From Chitinophagaceae bacterium UBA1946 (lineage in GTDB: Bacteria > Bacteroidota > Bacteroidia > Chitinophagales > Chitinophagaceae): a DNA stretch of 29,409 nt. Under the pieces are notes generated by a model that worked only from the letters and a program-made list of their open reading frames with translations, searched no databases and was not told the DNA's origin. Below, in pieces: positions 7,245 to 15,513 of this stretch (position 1 is its first letter; each line of letters starts with the position of its first letter). Made by a program: the position numbers and the translations under genes. The stretch spans positions 901-30,309 of the forward strand of contig DDEU01000069.1 of the NCBI GenBank assembly GCA_002336815.1. The letters are read 5' to 3'.

Positions 7245-7631
7245 ATGTTTACACAAACCTGGAAAAAATACCTTTCTATCATCATCATCCTGATCAAACG
7301 TTCTTCCAACGGTCCACAGGAAATGCAGTTGAATTTTTCTGATTTTGAAAGAGCTGCAGGTGGACGAAAGATAAAATTCAATTTCGTCAACATGCAACTG
7401 CACAATGGCCGCCAGCAGTATGGCGAAAAATTACCACCGGTAGCAACTGACCTGATGCAGGTATTGCAGGAAAATGATATTGCTGCTGCTTTATTGAAAA
7501 CGCAACACCTCACGTTTGCGATGACGACCGGCATGACGCTTACCATCACCAATACCAGTGCTGCGGTTGCAGAAGAAACAGCGCAGGCTGCAGAAGCTAC
7601 AGAAACAGCGGCAGAAGAAGCACAGGCTTAA
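7245..7631 (+). CDS. Small conserved Bacteroidetes protein of unknown function
   Basis: 128 residues from ATG 7245. The N-terminus FTQTWKKYLSIIIILIKRS is amphipathic to hydrophobic; the middle contains NFSDFERAAGGRKIKFNF; the C-terminal 25 residues are almost only Ala, Glu and Thr (AAVAEETAQAAEATETAAEEAQA), a disordered acidic tail. I recall proteins of this shape from other Bacteroidetes but know no function. The frame runs upstream to ATG 7140, but those 35 residues look non-conserved, so the shorter start is preferred. No partner gene is evident: it is divergent from the Smr gene and convergent with the permease. Confidence 0.7.
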   Translation: MFTQTWKKYLSIIIILIKRSSNGPQEMQLNFSDFERAAGGRKIKFNFVNMQLHNGRQQYGEKLPPVATDLMQVLQENDIAAALLKTQHLTFAMTTGMTLTITNTSAAVAEETAQAAEATETAAEEAQA

Positions 7632-7720
7632 GTTGATTTTTTGCAGTATTCTACTTCTTCTTCCACCAGGAATTTCATCTCCAGTTGGAGAAGCACTTGC
7701 TGTAGTCAATATAAAAAAAT

Positions 7721-7741
7721 AGCCCGGTGCTGAGCCGGGCT
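7721..7741 (-). terminator. Intrinsic terminator of the amino-acid permease gene
   Basis: Stem AGCCCGG/CCGGGCT (7 bp) with a 7-nt loop. On the minus strand it is followed by ATTTTTTTAT. It lies 35 bp after the permease stop. On the plus strand the following sequence is only weakly U-rich, so termination of the small conserved gene is less certain. Confidence 0.85.
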
Positions 7742-7775
7742 GAAATAATATTTTACGAGAAGGCTTGAGGAATAA

Positions 7776-9563
7776 TCAGGCAGCCAGCTTACTTTTTCTA
7801 TACCCATACAATAGATAGATCACGAGGCCAACTCCCAGCCAGCTTCCAAACCAGGCCCAGTTTTTAGCCGTCATTCCTGTTAACAGGTAAAGACAGGTGG
7901 CAAGACCCAGCAATGGGATCAGCGAATATTTTTTTACCACTGCAAATACACTGATACCAATACAACTGATCCAGAAAATTATGGTACTCAGGTTAAGCGT
8001 TTGCTTGGCAATAAGCGCTGTATCCAAATTGTGTTGCAGCACTTCTGGCTTTGCGGCGTCAAGCCCGGCAAGAGCGATCCTGGTTTCTGCATCGGTTAAA
8101 TGAAAACTAAAAAGTTCAGTAAAATAATTGTTGTTGTACAAATACAGGCTCAGCAGGCTGGCAATGATCAGTAAAGGAAAGATCAACTGTCCGTTGATGT
8201 AGGGAATGTGAAATTTGCCAGCTTCTTTTTCTTTTCGTGGAATCAGCAACACGCCGCCGCAAACCAAAACAAAGGCGAATAAGGTAGCGATACTCGTGAA
8301 ATCAAGAACAAAAGTTTTGTCGGTAAAGAATATCGGCACGCCAACCACCAGCCCGGTTACGATGGTAGAAAAGGAAGGTGTTTTAAATTTTGGATGAATC
8401 TTTTGAAACACGGGTGGCAGCAGGCCATCACGGCTCATGCTCATCCAGATACGGGGTTGTCCCATCTGGAAAACCAGCAACACGCTCGTCATCGCCACTA
8501 CGGCAGCAATGGATACAAAGAACTGCATCCAGCTCACATTCAAATTTTGCTTTTCAAATATAAAGGCAAGCGGATCTCCCACCCCTTCAAAATTCCTGTA
8601 GTTAACGGCCCCTGTGAGCACAAGCGTAAGCAGGATATAAACCACGGTGCAGATTACCAGGGAAAGGATCATACCCCTTGGCAGATCACGCTGCGGATTT
8701 TTACTTTCTTCGGCAAGCACACTTACTGCGTCAAAACCGATATAGGCGAAAAACACGCTACTAACGGCGGCCATTACCCCACTAAAACCATTGGGCATAA
8801 AAGAATGTACACCGGCATCATTGGCCGGCTGCCAGTTAAATGTAAGACCATTGTGGAAGACAAGGTAACCACCCACCACGATCACCAGGCCCACCACGAT
8901 CATTTTTAAGATCACCATGATATTACTGAAATTGCGGCTTTCTTTGATGCCCCTGAAAACCAGCGCCGTGATGAGGATATTAATAACCAGTGCCGGCAAG
9001 TCAAAGATGATGTGCAGTCCCCCCACTACCGGGGCGGTGTTCCATGCTTCATGCACATCGGCATTGGTACTACCATCCTGCAGGGCATGCTTCACTTCCA
9101 TATAACTGGTGCAGAGGTATTCAGGAAGGTGTACTCCCAGCTTTTGCAGAAAGGAAGTAAAATAATCGCTCCAGCTATACGCCACATAAATGTTGCCGAT
9201 GGAATATTCCATGATGAGCGCCCAGCCAATGATCCAGGCAAATAATTCCCCGAAGGAAGCGTAGGCGTAGGTATAAGCACTGCCTGCTACGGGAATGCGG
9301 CTGGCGAATTCAGAATAACAGAACGCTGTGAAGGCACAGGCGATGGCGGTAATGATGAACAGCACCACTACACCCGGACCGCCATGAAAAACAGCGCCAC
9401 CCAGGCTGCTGAAACTTCCGGCACCAAGGATGGCAGCGATACCAAAAAAGGTAAGGTCTTTTAGGGTAAGTACTCTTTTCAAACCATGTGAACCATGCGG
9501 ATCGTCGCCGCCTTCGGCCAAAATATTGGATATCTTCTTTGTTCTGAATAAAGAATTAGACAT
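7776..9563 (-). CDS. APC-family amino-acid permease (cationic amino-acid transporter type)
   Basis: 595-residue integral membrane transporter. The APC signature near the N-terminus, FFGIAAILGAGSFSSLGGAVF, corresponds to the broken helix 1 that binds the amino-acid backbone. AGSAYTYAYASFGELFAWIIGW follows, as in the CAT/YfnA branch, and FFAYIGFDAVSVLAEESKNPQRDLPRG is typical of the family around helices 6-7. About 12 core helices are followed by an extended C-terminal part with extra hydrophobic segments, so it is longer than the usual 460-500 residues. The substrate is probably an amino acid; which one cannot be told. ATG 9563 fits the family start. A strong terminator follows. Confidence 0.9.
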   Translation of the reverse strand: MSNSLFRTKKISNILAEGGDDPHGSHGLKRVLTLKDLTFFGIAAILGAGSFSSLGGAVFHGGPGVVVLFIITAIACAFTAFCYSEFASRIPVAGSAYTYAYASFGELFAWIIGWALIMEYSIGNIYVAYSWSDYFTSFLQKLGVHLPEYLCTSYMEVKHALQDGSTNADVHEAWNTAPVVGGLHIIFDLPALVINILITALVFRGIKESRNFSNIMVILKMIVVGLVIVVGGYLVFHNGLTFNWQPANDAGVHSFMPNGFSGVMAAVSSVFFAYIGFDAVSVLAEESKNPQRDLPRGMILSLVICTVVYILLTLVLTGAVNYRNFEGVGDPLAFIFEKQNLNVSWMQFFVSIAAVVAMTSVLLVFQMGQPRIWMSMSRDGLLPPVFQKIHPKFKTPSFSTIVTGLVVGVPIFFTDKTFVLDFTSIATLFAFVLVCGGVLLIPRKEKEAGKFHIPYINGQLIFPLLIIASLLSLYLYNNNYFTELFSFHLTDAETRIALAGLDAAKPEVLQHNLDTALIAKQTLNLSTIIFWISCIGISVFAVVKKYSLIPLLGLATCLYLLTGMTAKNWAWFGSWLGVGLVIYLLYGYRKSKLAA

Positions 9564-9687
9564 GCGTTGGTTTTGGTTGAATAAAAAAGAAAATTAAGGA
9601 AAATAATTTTACCGGAATAAAATTGATGACGAAGCAGTTACCTGGAGCAACTTTCATCGGCGCCTTCAATACTGGATACGTAGAATG

Positions 9688-10440
9688 TTAGTCTGAGCTT
9701 GTCGAAGACGGGTTGAGTTGACTTATCCGAAAAATCGCATTATAAAAATTGTCTTATCCTTCGTCAGGCCCAGGATGACAAATTTTTATAGAGCTATCAG
9801 CACATGAATAAACTAGTTTTATTATGACACCCGGGACCTGCATTAAGTCGCTCCTGCACCATTATACTGTCAGTCTGAGCTTGTCGAAGACTGTTTCGGT
9901 TGACTTATCCGAAAAATCGCATTGTAAAAATTGTCTTATCCTTCGTCAGGCTCAGGATGACAAATTTTTATAAAGGTATCAGCACATGAATTAGCTAGTT
10001 TTATTATGACACCCGGGACCTGCATTAAGTCGCTCCTTCTCCATTATACTGTCAGTCTGAGCTTGTCGAAGACTGGTTGGGTTGACTTATCCGAAAAATC
10101 GCATTGTAAAAATTGTCTTATCCTTCGTCAGTCTGAGGATGACAAAATTTTATAAAGCTATCGGCACATGAATAAACTAGTTTTATTATGATATATCGGA
10201 CCTGCATTAAGTCGCTCCTCGACCATTATACTGTCAGTCTGAGCTTGTCGAAGACTGTTTGAATTGACTCATCCGAAAAACCGCTTTATAAAAATTGTCT
10301 TATCCTTCGTCAGGCTCAGGATGACAAATTTTATAAAGGTATCAGCACATGAATTAGCTAGTTTTATTATGACACCCGGGACCTGCATTAAGTCGCTCCT
10401 GCACCATTATACGATCAGTCTGAGCTTGTCGAAGACGGGT
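9688..10440. repeat. 182-bp tandem array of paired inverted palindromic (REP-like) motifs
   Basis: Four units with period 182 bp (last step 181). Motif A has arms AGTCT/AGACT around core GAGCTTGTCGA and occurs at 9690-9710, 9872-9892, 10054-10074, 10236-10256 and 10417-10437. Motif B on the plus strand has arms ATCCT/AGGAT and occurs at 9756-9776, 9938-9958, 10120-10140 and 10302-10322. B is the inverted counterpart of A: read on the minus strand its core is GAGCCTGACGA. Each unit is A, about 45 bp, B, then about 95 bp of spacer. The fifth A lies at the 3' end of the GIY-YIG gene. Sequence outside the motifs is also well conserved between units, so the array is a recent tandem amplification. 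There is no gene in 9564-10414; 9564-9687 shows nothing notable. Confidence 0.95.
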
Positions 10441-10762
10441 TAGATCTCAAATCTGCTGTTGTTACTAAAGAGTATGACTTAGCCAATCTTTTAATCTCAG
10501 CCCAATTGTTGTTAAAAAGTGCCTCCTTCTTTTTTCGTGACCAGCCTTTCAGTTGTTTCTCCCAAGCAATAGCATTTTGAATAAACTGAAAACTTTCGCA
10601 ATATTTCAGTATAACAGGGCGCCTGTTATAGGTGTAAGCAGTTTTCTTTTCATCATTATTGTGCTCCCAAAGCCTTCGGTCGATATCATTGGTTACACCA
10701 ATATAGTAGCTGCCATCAGTACATTCAACTATATACACATAATATGTATGGGATGATCTCAT
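10415..10762 (-). CDS. Small GIY-YIG endonuclease embedded in the repeat array
   Basis: 115 residues, single-domain GIY-YIG nuclease of the UPF0213/YhbQ size class. The motif strands are YYVYIV (7-12) and YYIGV (19-23), followed by Arg29-Arg30 in DIDRRLWEH and Glu68 in AIAWEKQLKGWSR, the expected catalytic tyrosines, arginine and metal-binding glutamate. All look intact. The last seven residues, PSSTSSD, and the stop are read out of repeat motif A (10417-10437), and motif B lies 47 bp upstream of the start. The gene thus occupies the space between an A and a B motif that is about 45 bp in the other units. Stand-alone GIY-YIG proteins have few known roles; association with the repeat is the informative context. 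ATG 10762 is the natural start. Confidence 0.85.
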   Translation of the reverse strand: MRSSHTYYVYIVECTDGSYYIGVTNDIDRRLWEHNNDEKKTAYTYNRRPVILKYCESFQFIQNAIAWEKQLKGWSRKKKEALFNNNWAEIKRLAKSYSLVTTADLRSNPSSTSSD

Positions 10763-10786
10763 AGATCAAGTGAATTTACTAAATTA

Positions 10787-10846
10787 ACCGCTTTATTAAA
10801 ATTGTCTTATGCTTCGTCAGGTCCGGCATGACAGATTCTTATAAAC
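10787..10846. repeat. Right-hand repeat fragment beyond the GIY-YIG gene
   Basis: From AACCGCTTTAT onward this matches the interior of the 182-bp unit, including motif B at 10809-10829. Here the arms have become ATGC/GCAT instead of ATCC/GGAT, so both sides of the stem changed together. It ends at the stop codon of the isoprenyl diphosphate synthase gene. Confidence 0.85.
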
Positions 10847-11815
10847 CTACCGGTTTCTTTGTATGAGGTATAAAGCCAGTTCCTTTAATGGTTCTTTTCT
10901 TTTGGAGATCACCGCAATATCTTCTAAATGCTGCAGTGCGGTTTGTAAATATTTTTCTTTTAATTCATTGGCCCACTCATCTACCTTACAGGCTTTGAAT
11001 ATCTCCAGCACCTGCTCCACTTTATCAGCGGGGTTATCAGTCATTAACTGCTGCAGCTTTACCCGGGAAGCACTATCAGCCACTTCCAGCGCATGGATCA
11101 TTAAAAAGGTTTTTTTATTGGCAAGGATATCGCCGCCTACCTGTTTGCCAAAAGTGGCCGGATCGCCAAATGCATCAAGGTAATCATCCTGCACCTGGAA
11201 AGCGATGCCGAGGTGCTTTCCAAATTCATACAGGTGCTGACGGTTGCCTTCGCCGGTACCGCTCAGGATGGCACCCAATTGAAGACTGGCAGCCAGCAGC
11301 ACAGAGGTCTTCAGCGTGATCATGTTTACATACTCATCAAAGCTCACACTGTCTCTTTTCTCAAAATCCATGTCCAGTTGCTGGCCTTCGCAAACCTGTG
11401 CTGCAGTTGTGTTGAACAACTGGATGATGCGGTGAAAAGAGGGTGACTTGATCCTGTTCAGGTAATCATAACATTTTACCAGCATCACATCACCAGCTAG
11501 TAAAGCGGTACTGTCGCCGAATTTAGTATGCACCGTAGCAAGCCCCCGGCGTACCGGCGCCTTGTCCATGATATCATCATGAATGAGGGTAAAATTGTGA
11601 AAGAGTTCAATGGCTGCAGCCACATCGTAAGCATCAGGATTGATCTCATCAAAGAGTTCATTGCCCATCAATACACTTACCGGCCGCACTCTTTTACCAC
11701 CCAATTGCAAAATGTATTGGGCAGGATCATACAGGCTCGGCGTATGTTCGGGAAAATGACGGATATTGAATTTCGTTTCAAAAATTCCGGCAAGTTCAAT
11801 AAATGAGTGCATCAT
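10847..11815 (-). CDS. Isoprenyl diphosphate synthase (polyprenyl synthetase family)
   Basis: 322-residue enzyme that condenses isopentenyl diphosphate with allylic diphosphates. Motifs: GGKRVRP at 39-45, the first aspartate-rich motif DDIMD at 80-84 followed by Arg89-Arg90, GQQLDMDFE near 144-152, KTSVLLA near 169-175, and the second aspartate-rich motif QDDYLD at 209-214 with GGDI at 227-230. The residue five before the first motif is Phe75, where long-chain synthases usually carry a small residue; a bulky one there shortens the product, so FPP/GGPP-range chain length is more likely than octaprenyl. That is inference. It lies 61 bp downstream of rnr on the same strand and may be co-transcribed. 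The ATG at 11815 is directly followed by a second ATG. Confidence 0.93.
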   Translation of the reverse strand: MMHSFIELAGIFETKFNIRHFPEHTPSLYDPAQYILQLGGKRVRPVSVLMGNELFDEINPDAYDVAAAIELFHNFTLIHDDIMDKAPVRRGLATVHTKFGDSTALLAGDVMLVKCYDYLNRIKSPSFHRIIQLFNTTAAQVCEGQQLDMDFEKRDSVSFDEYVNMITLKTSVLLAASLQLGAILSGTGEGNRQHLYEFGKHLGIAFQVQDDYLDAFGDPATFGKQVGGDILANKKTFLMIHALEVADSASRVKLQQLMTDNPADKVEQVLEIFKACKVDEWANELKEKYLQTALQHLEDIAVISKRKEPLKELALYLIQRNR

Positions 11816-11876
11816 GAAAAATAGACGATTGAAAATGGATGAATGAAGCAGGAAAATACACTATCCAAATGCAGTT

Positions 11877-13892
11877 TTATTTTGATTTACGTTTAACAGG
11901 TTTTGCTTTTTTCTCTTTTGATGCCGGGCTTGCTGAATTTGATTGACCATCAGGCACCCAATGATAATCCAGTTGTCTTTTTTCCAAATTGGCAGCAGCT
12001 ACTTTTATCCGTACCTTATCTCCCATCCTGAATTTGGTACCCGTTCTCATTCCTACCAATGCATAGTCTGCATCATCCAGTTTAAATTCATCGAAATCGC
12101 TCAGGTCCCTTACCGCCACCAAGCCTTCGCATTTATGCAATACCGTTTCCACGAAAAAGCCAAAGCTGGCCACGCCGCTGATGATACCGTCAAAATCTTC
12201 GCCCAGGTAAGACTGCATAAATTCGACCTGTTTGTATTTGTTGCTGGCCCTTTCTGTTTCCATGGCCTTTCGTTCCCGCTCGCTGCAATGCTTGCACTTG
12301 TCCTCCATCTGCTTATCGATCACCAAATTCTTATCCAAACATTGTTGCAGGATGCGGTGCACCAGTACATCAGGATACCTTCTTATGGGTGAGGTAAAAT
12401 GACAGTAATGCTCAAAGCCCAATCCATAGTGGCCGATGTTCTCAGAAGTATACACCGCCTTGGCCATGGTGCGAATGCCCAGTTGCTCCAGCACATGCTG
12501 TTCCGGTTTACCACTTACATCCTTCAGCAAATTATTAAAGGAAGCAGCTACCGCCGCTTCGTCATGAATATCGAATTTATAACCAAACTTTTTTGCAAAT
12601 GCCGCAAATGGTTTCAGCTTTTCATCATCCGGCGTATCATGGATGCGGTATGGAAAAGGGATCGGTTCCTTGTTGATCCTGATCTTGGATACATATTCCG
12701 CCACCGCCCTGTTGGCCAGCAACATAAATTCTTCGATCAACTGGTGGGCCTCCTTACTTTCTTTTATCACAATCCCAATGGGCTTTGCATTCTCATCCAG
12801 CTTAAAACGTACTTCCTGCGAAGAAAAATTGATGGCGCCATTGTTGAAACGCTCTTTCCTGAACTGTTGTGCCAAATCATTCAATAACAACAAGGGCTTA
12901 TGATGCAGCCCATCTTTTGTTTCAATGGTTTGCTGCACTTCTTCGTATGTAAAACGGTGATTGCTGTGGATGATGGTTCTGCCGATCCAGCGGTGTTTGA
13001 TCTCAGCCCTGTTGGTGATCTGGAAAACGACAGAAAAAGTGTATTTGTCTTCATGCGGACGCAGGGAACACAGTTCATTGCTGATCTTTTCCGGCAACAT
13101 CGGGTTTACCCTGTCTGGCAGGTACACGCTGGTGGCCCTTTCGTAGGCAGCCTTGTCCAAAATGCTTCCCGGCAGTACATAATGGCTCACATCGGCAATG
13201 TGTACCCCAATTTCGTAACAGCCATTGTCGAGGTTGCGGATAGAAATGGCGTCATCAAAATCCTTTGCATCTACCGGGTCAATCGTAAACGTTAGTATGT
13301 CCCTGAAATCTTTTCTTTTCCTGGCTTCTTCCCTGGATATATCACCGTTCAGTTTTTTAACCTCGTTCATCACCGTTTCATCAAAGGCCAGTGGAAAACC
13401 GGCATCGATCAACAGTTCGTTCATCGCCATATCATTCTGGCTGCCGCCCTTTAAGATACTAACTACCTCACCCTCCGGTTTGCGGTCGCCTTTATTCCAT
13501 TTGACCAGGCGCACTACCACCCGCTGGCCATTTTCGGCGCCATTGAGTTTATCCATCGGTATGTAAAAATCGGGAATGGGTTTATCCGAAGCCGGGATAA
13601 AGAATGCGACCTCCTTATTCAGTTGTATATTACCAATAAAAGATTTCTGTTTTCTTTCCACCACTTCCGTGATCACACCTTCTGCACGTTTGCCGCTACC
13701 GGCATCCCTGTTTACCTGTACATGTACCGTATCGCCATGAAATGCCCGGTTAAAATCATTGGGCCTTACCACAATATCCCTCTCCATCCCTTCTACGATC
13801 ACAAACCCAAGTCCGTTCTTTGAAATATCCAACTGACCCTTTACAACATTCGCCGGCGACTTCCCTGTCCTTTCTTTTTTCTTTTTGTTCAT
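11877..13892 (-). CDS. rnr: Ribonuclease R
   Basis: 671-residue 3'-to-5' processive exoribonuclease of the RNB/RNase II family. Order: basic N-terminus MNKKKKERTGK, cold-shock-like OB domains (about 18-145), the RNB catalytic domain with DPVDAKDFDDA at 206-216 bearing the metal-binding aspartates, HIADVSHYV, YLPDRVNPMLPEKISNELCSL, the HYCHFTSPIRRYPDVLVHR motif, a C-terminal S1 domain (about 568-645), and a lysine-rich tail. It degrades structured RNA in mRNA decay and rRNA quality control. Length is typical of Bacteroidetes RNase R. A small hairpin, ACGGC/GCCGT (13906-13921), lies 13 nt before the start codon in the presumed leader. Confidence 0.95.
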   Translation of the reverse strand: MNKKKKERTGKSPANVVKGQLDISKNGLGFVIVEGMERDIVVRPNDFNRAFHGDTVHVQVNRDAGSGKRAEGVITEVVERKQKSFIGNIQLNKEVAFFIPASDKPIPDFYIPMDKLNGAENGQRVVVRLVKWNKGDRKPEGEVVSILKGGSQNDMAMNELLIDAGFPLAFDETVMNEVKKLNGDISREEARKRKDFRDILTFTIDPVDAKDFDDAISIRNLDNGCYEIGVHIADVSHYVLPGSILDKAAYERATSVYLPDRVNPMLPEKISNELCSLRPHEDKYTFSVVFQITNRAEIKHRWIGRTIIHSNHRFTYEEVQQTIETKDGLHHKPLLLLNDLAQQFRKERFNNGAINFSSQEVRFKLDENAKPIGIVIKESKEAHQLIEEFMLLANRAVAEYVSKIRINKEPIPFPYRIHDTPDDEKLKPFAAFAKKFGYKFDIHDEAAVAASFNNLLKDVSGKPEQHVLEQLGIRTMAKAVYTSENIGHYGLGFEHYCHFTSPIRRYPDVLVHRILQQCLDKNLVIDKQMEDKCKHCSERERKAMETERASNKYKQVEFMQSYLGEDFDGIISGVASFGFFVETVLHKCEGLVAVRDLSDFDEFKLDDADYALVGMRTGTKFRMGDKVRIKVAAANLEKRQLDYHWVPDGQSNSASPASKEKKAKPVKRKSK

Positions 13893-14251
13893 ACGCTTTC
13901 ATTCTACGGCCCTACAGCCGTGTTTTATTGTTCTTTTTTATTTTTCCTGTGATACCAGCCCATTTTTTTATAGCATCATCCTTGCGTCGCACTCTTGTAC
14001 CTTTTGATCTTTGGGGATCAATGAAACAGCTATTTGATCATTCAATAGTTGACCATTTACAGAAGTGTGAACGTTCAGTATTCAATCCTCAATATCTAAC
14101 GCTGAATATTCAATCGAAAACGATTGAAATCAATATGTTTATTCTTTGAGAATATCTTTTGCCAGCGGTAAAACCCAATCCTGCTAATTTTACCAACTTT
14201 CAACAACTGCAATGTACCAACAAATTGCTACATTGACGAAAAACACCCGTA
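13893..14251. promoter_or_regulatory. Divergent rnr / MFS intergenic region with several inverted repeats
   Basis: No supported gene. Dyads seen: ACGGC-N6-GCCGT at 13906-13921, TTGATC-N6-GATCAA at 14004-14021, TTGA-N4-TCAA at 14034-14045, and TTCAATCG-AAAA-CGATTGAA at 14109-14128. The last is a perfect 8-bp stem with a 4-nt loop. Candidate operators or transcript ends for either direction; none matches a site I can name. Confidence 0.5.
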
Positions 14252-15451
14252 GTGCAGGCAATCACAAATTCTCCACAAAGGATCATTACCAAAACAATCT
14301 GGCAACTTTCGCTGGTGAGTTTGTTTACCGATATGGCGGGTGAAATGCTGTATCCCATTACCCCGGTATACCTGAAAAGCATAGGATTTTCTGTTTTATT
14401 CATCGGCATTTTAGAAGGCATCGCTGAAGCAGCAGCAGGATTAAGCAAAAGTTATTTCGGCAGCATGAGTGATAAAAAAGGCAAGCGGCTGCCGTTTGTG
14501 CAGATCGGTTATGGCCTCAGTGCAGTGTGCCGGCCAATGATGGCATTGTTCGTTTATCCTGCCTGGATTTTTTTTGCCAGGACCATGGAACGGCTTGGCA
14601 AAGGCATCCGCACCGGTGCAAGGGACGCTATGCTGAGCGATGAGGCAAGCCCGGAAACAAAGGCTACCGTATTTGGTTTTCACCGCAGCATGGATACAGT
14701 TGGTGCAGTGATCGGTCCTGCGATCGCCCTGTTGTACCTGTATTTTTTTCCGCATCAATATAAAACACTCTTTTACCTGGCATTTGTTCCGGGTTTGCTT
14801 GCCATTATTTCGACCCTTGTAATAAAAGAGAAAAAGAGGGAGCCGGAACTGGAATTTCAAAAACCGAGGGTGAGCTTTTTTGCTTTTGCTGCATACTGGA
14901 AAAAAAGTCCTCTTGAATATAAAAAATTGCTCACCGGCTTACTCCTCTTCGCCATCTTCAACAGCTCTGATGTTTTTTTGCTGCTGAAGATGAAAGAAAA
15001 CGGGTTAAGCGATACGATGGTGATCGGCGTATATATCTTTTACAACCTTGTGTATGCGTTGCTTGCTTATCCCATCGGCATTCTCGCCGACCGGGTAGGT
15101 CTCAAAAAGATTTTTCTCACCGGCATCATCGTATTTGCAGTGGTGTACATTGGATTTGCATTCAACAGCAGCATGCCGGTTTCATTTGCATTGTTCTTTT
15201 TATATGGTTTTTATGCGGCCGCAACAGAAAGTGTATCCAAAGCCTGGATCAGCAATATTGCTGATAAAAAAGAAACCGCCACTGCCATCGGAACCTATAT
15301 GGGCTTCCAAAGTATTGCTACCCTTATCGCAAGCAGTCTGGCAGGCTTGCTGTGGTATAAATTTGGGGCTACGATCACTTTTTTAATTACAGCAGGCGCT
15401 GCGGTCTCCGCAGCCATCTACCTTGCTTCCGTAAGATTTGCTAAAAAATAA
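14252..15451 (+). CDS. Major facilitator superfamily transporter
   Basis: 399 residues with about 12 predicted helices. The loop-2/3 motif of the MFS is seen as YFGSMSDKKGKRLPFVQIGY and again in the second half as GILADRVGLKKIFLTG. RLGKGIRTGARDAMLSDEA follows helix 4, a feature I associate with MFS proteins annotated as multidrug or sugar-phosphate-like exporters; no substrate can be assigned. The only start before the first helix is GTG 14252, since an in-frame TGA lies at 14234 and the first internal ATG falls within helix 1. No strong ribosome binding site is visible, as usual in this phylum. The next gene starts 62 bp downstream. Confidence 0.88.
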   Translation: MQAITNSPQRIITKTIWQLSLVSLFTDMAGEMLYPITPVYLKSIGFSVLFIGILEGIAEAAAGLSKSYFGSMSDKKGKRLPFVQIGYGLSAVCRPMMALFVYPAWIFFARTMERLGKGIRTGARDAMLSDEASPETKATVFGFHRSMDTVGAVIGPAIALLYLYFFPHQYKTLFYLAFVPGLLAIISTLVIKEKKREPELEFQKPRVSFFAFAAYWKKSPLEYKKLLTGLLLFAIFNSSDVFLLLKMKENGLSDTMVIGVYIFYNLVYALLAYPIGILADRVGLKKIFLTGIIVFAVVYIGFAFNSSMPVSFALFFLYGFYAAATESVSKAWISNIADKKETATAIGTYMGFQSIATLIASSLAGLLWYKFGATITFLITAGAAVSAAIYLASVRFAKK

Positions 15452-15513
15452 ACCACTTACTACTCATTACTTATTAGTTATTACTTCCTCCTTAACTTTA
15501 ATAAAAAAAAATC

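Noticed and set aside
9688..10440. Regularly spaced repeats considered as a CRISPR array
   Set aside because: The period is 182 bp, the spacers are conserved rather than unique, and there are no cas genes. This is a tandem duplication.
11943..12887. Two plus-strand frames of about 150 and 162 residues
   Set aside because: Antisense to RNase R, whose motifs are all present; the plus-strand translations are low-complexity and featureless.
14441..14860. 139-residue minus-strand frame
   Set aside because: Antisense to the MFS transporter with its conserved loop motifs.
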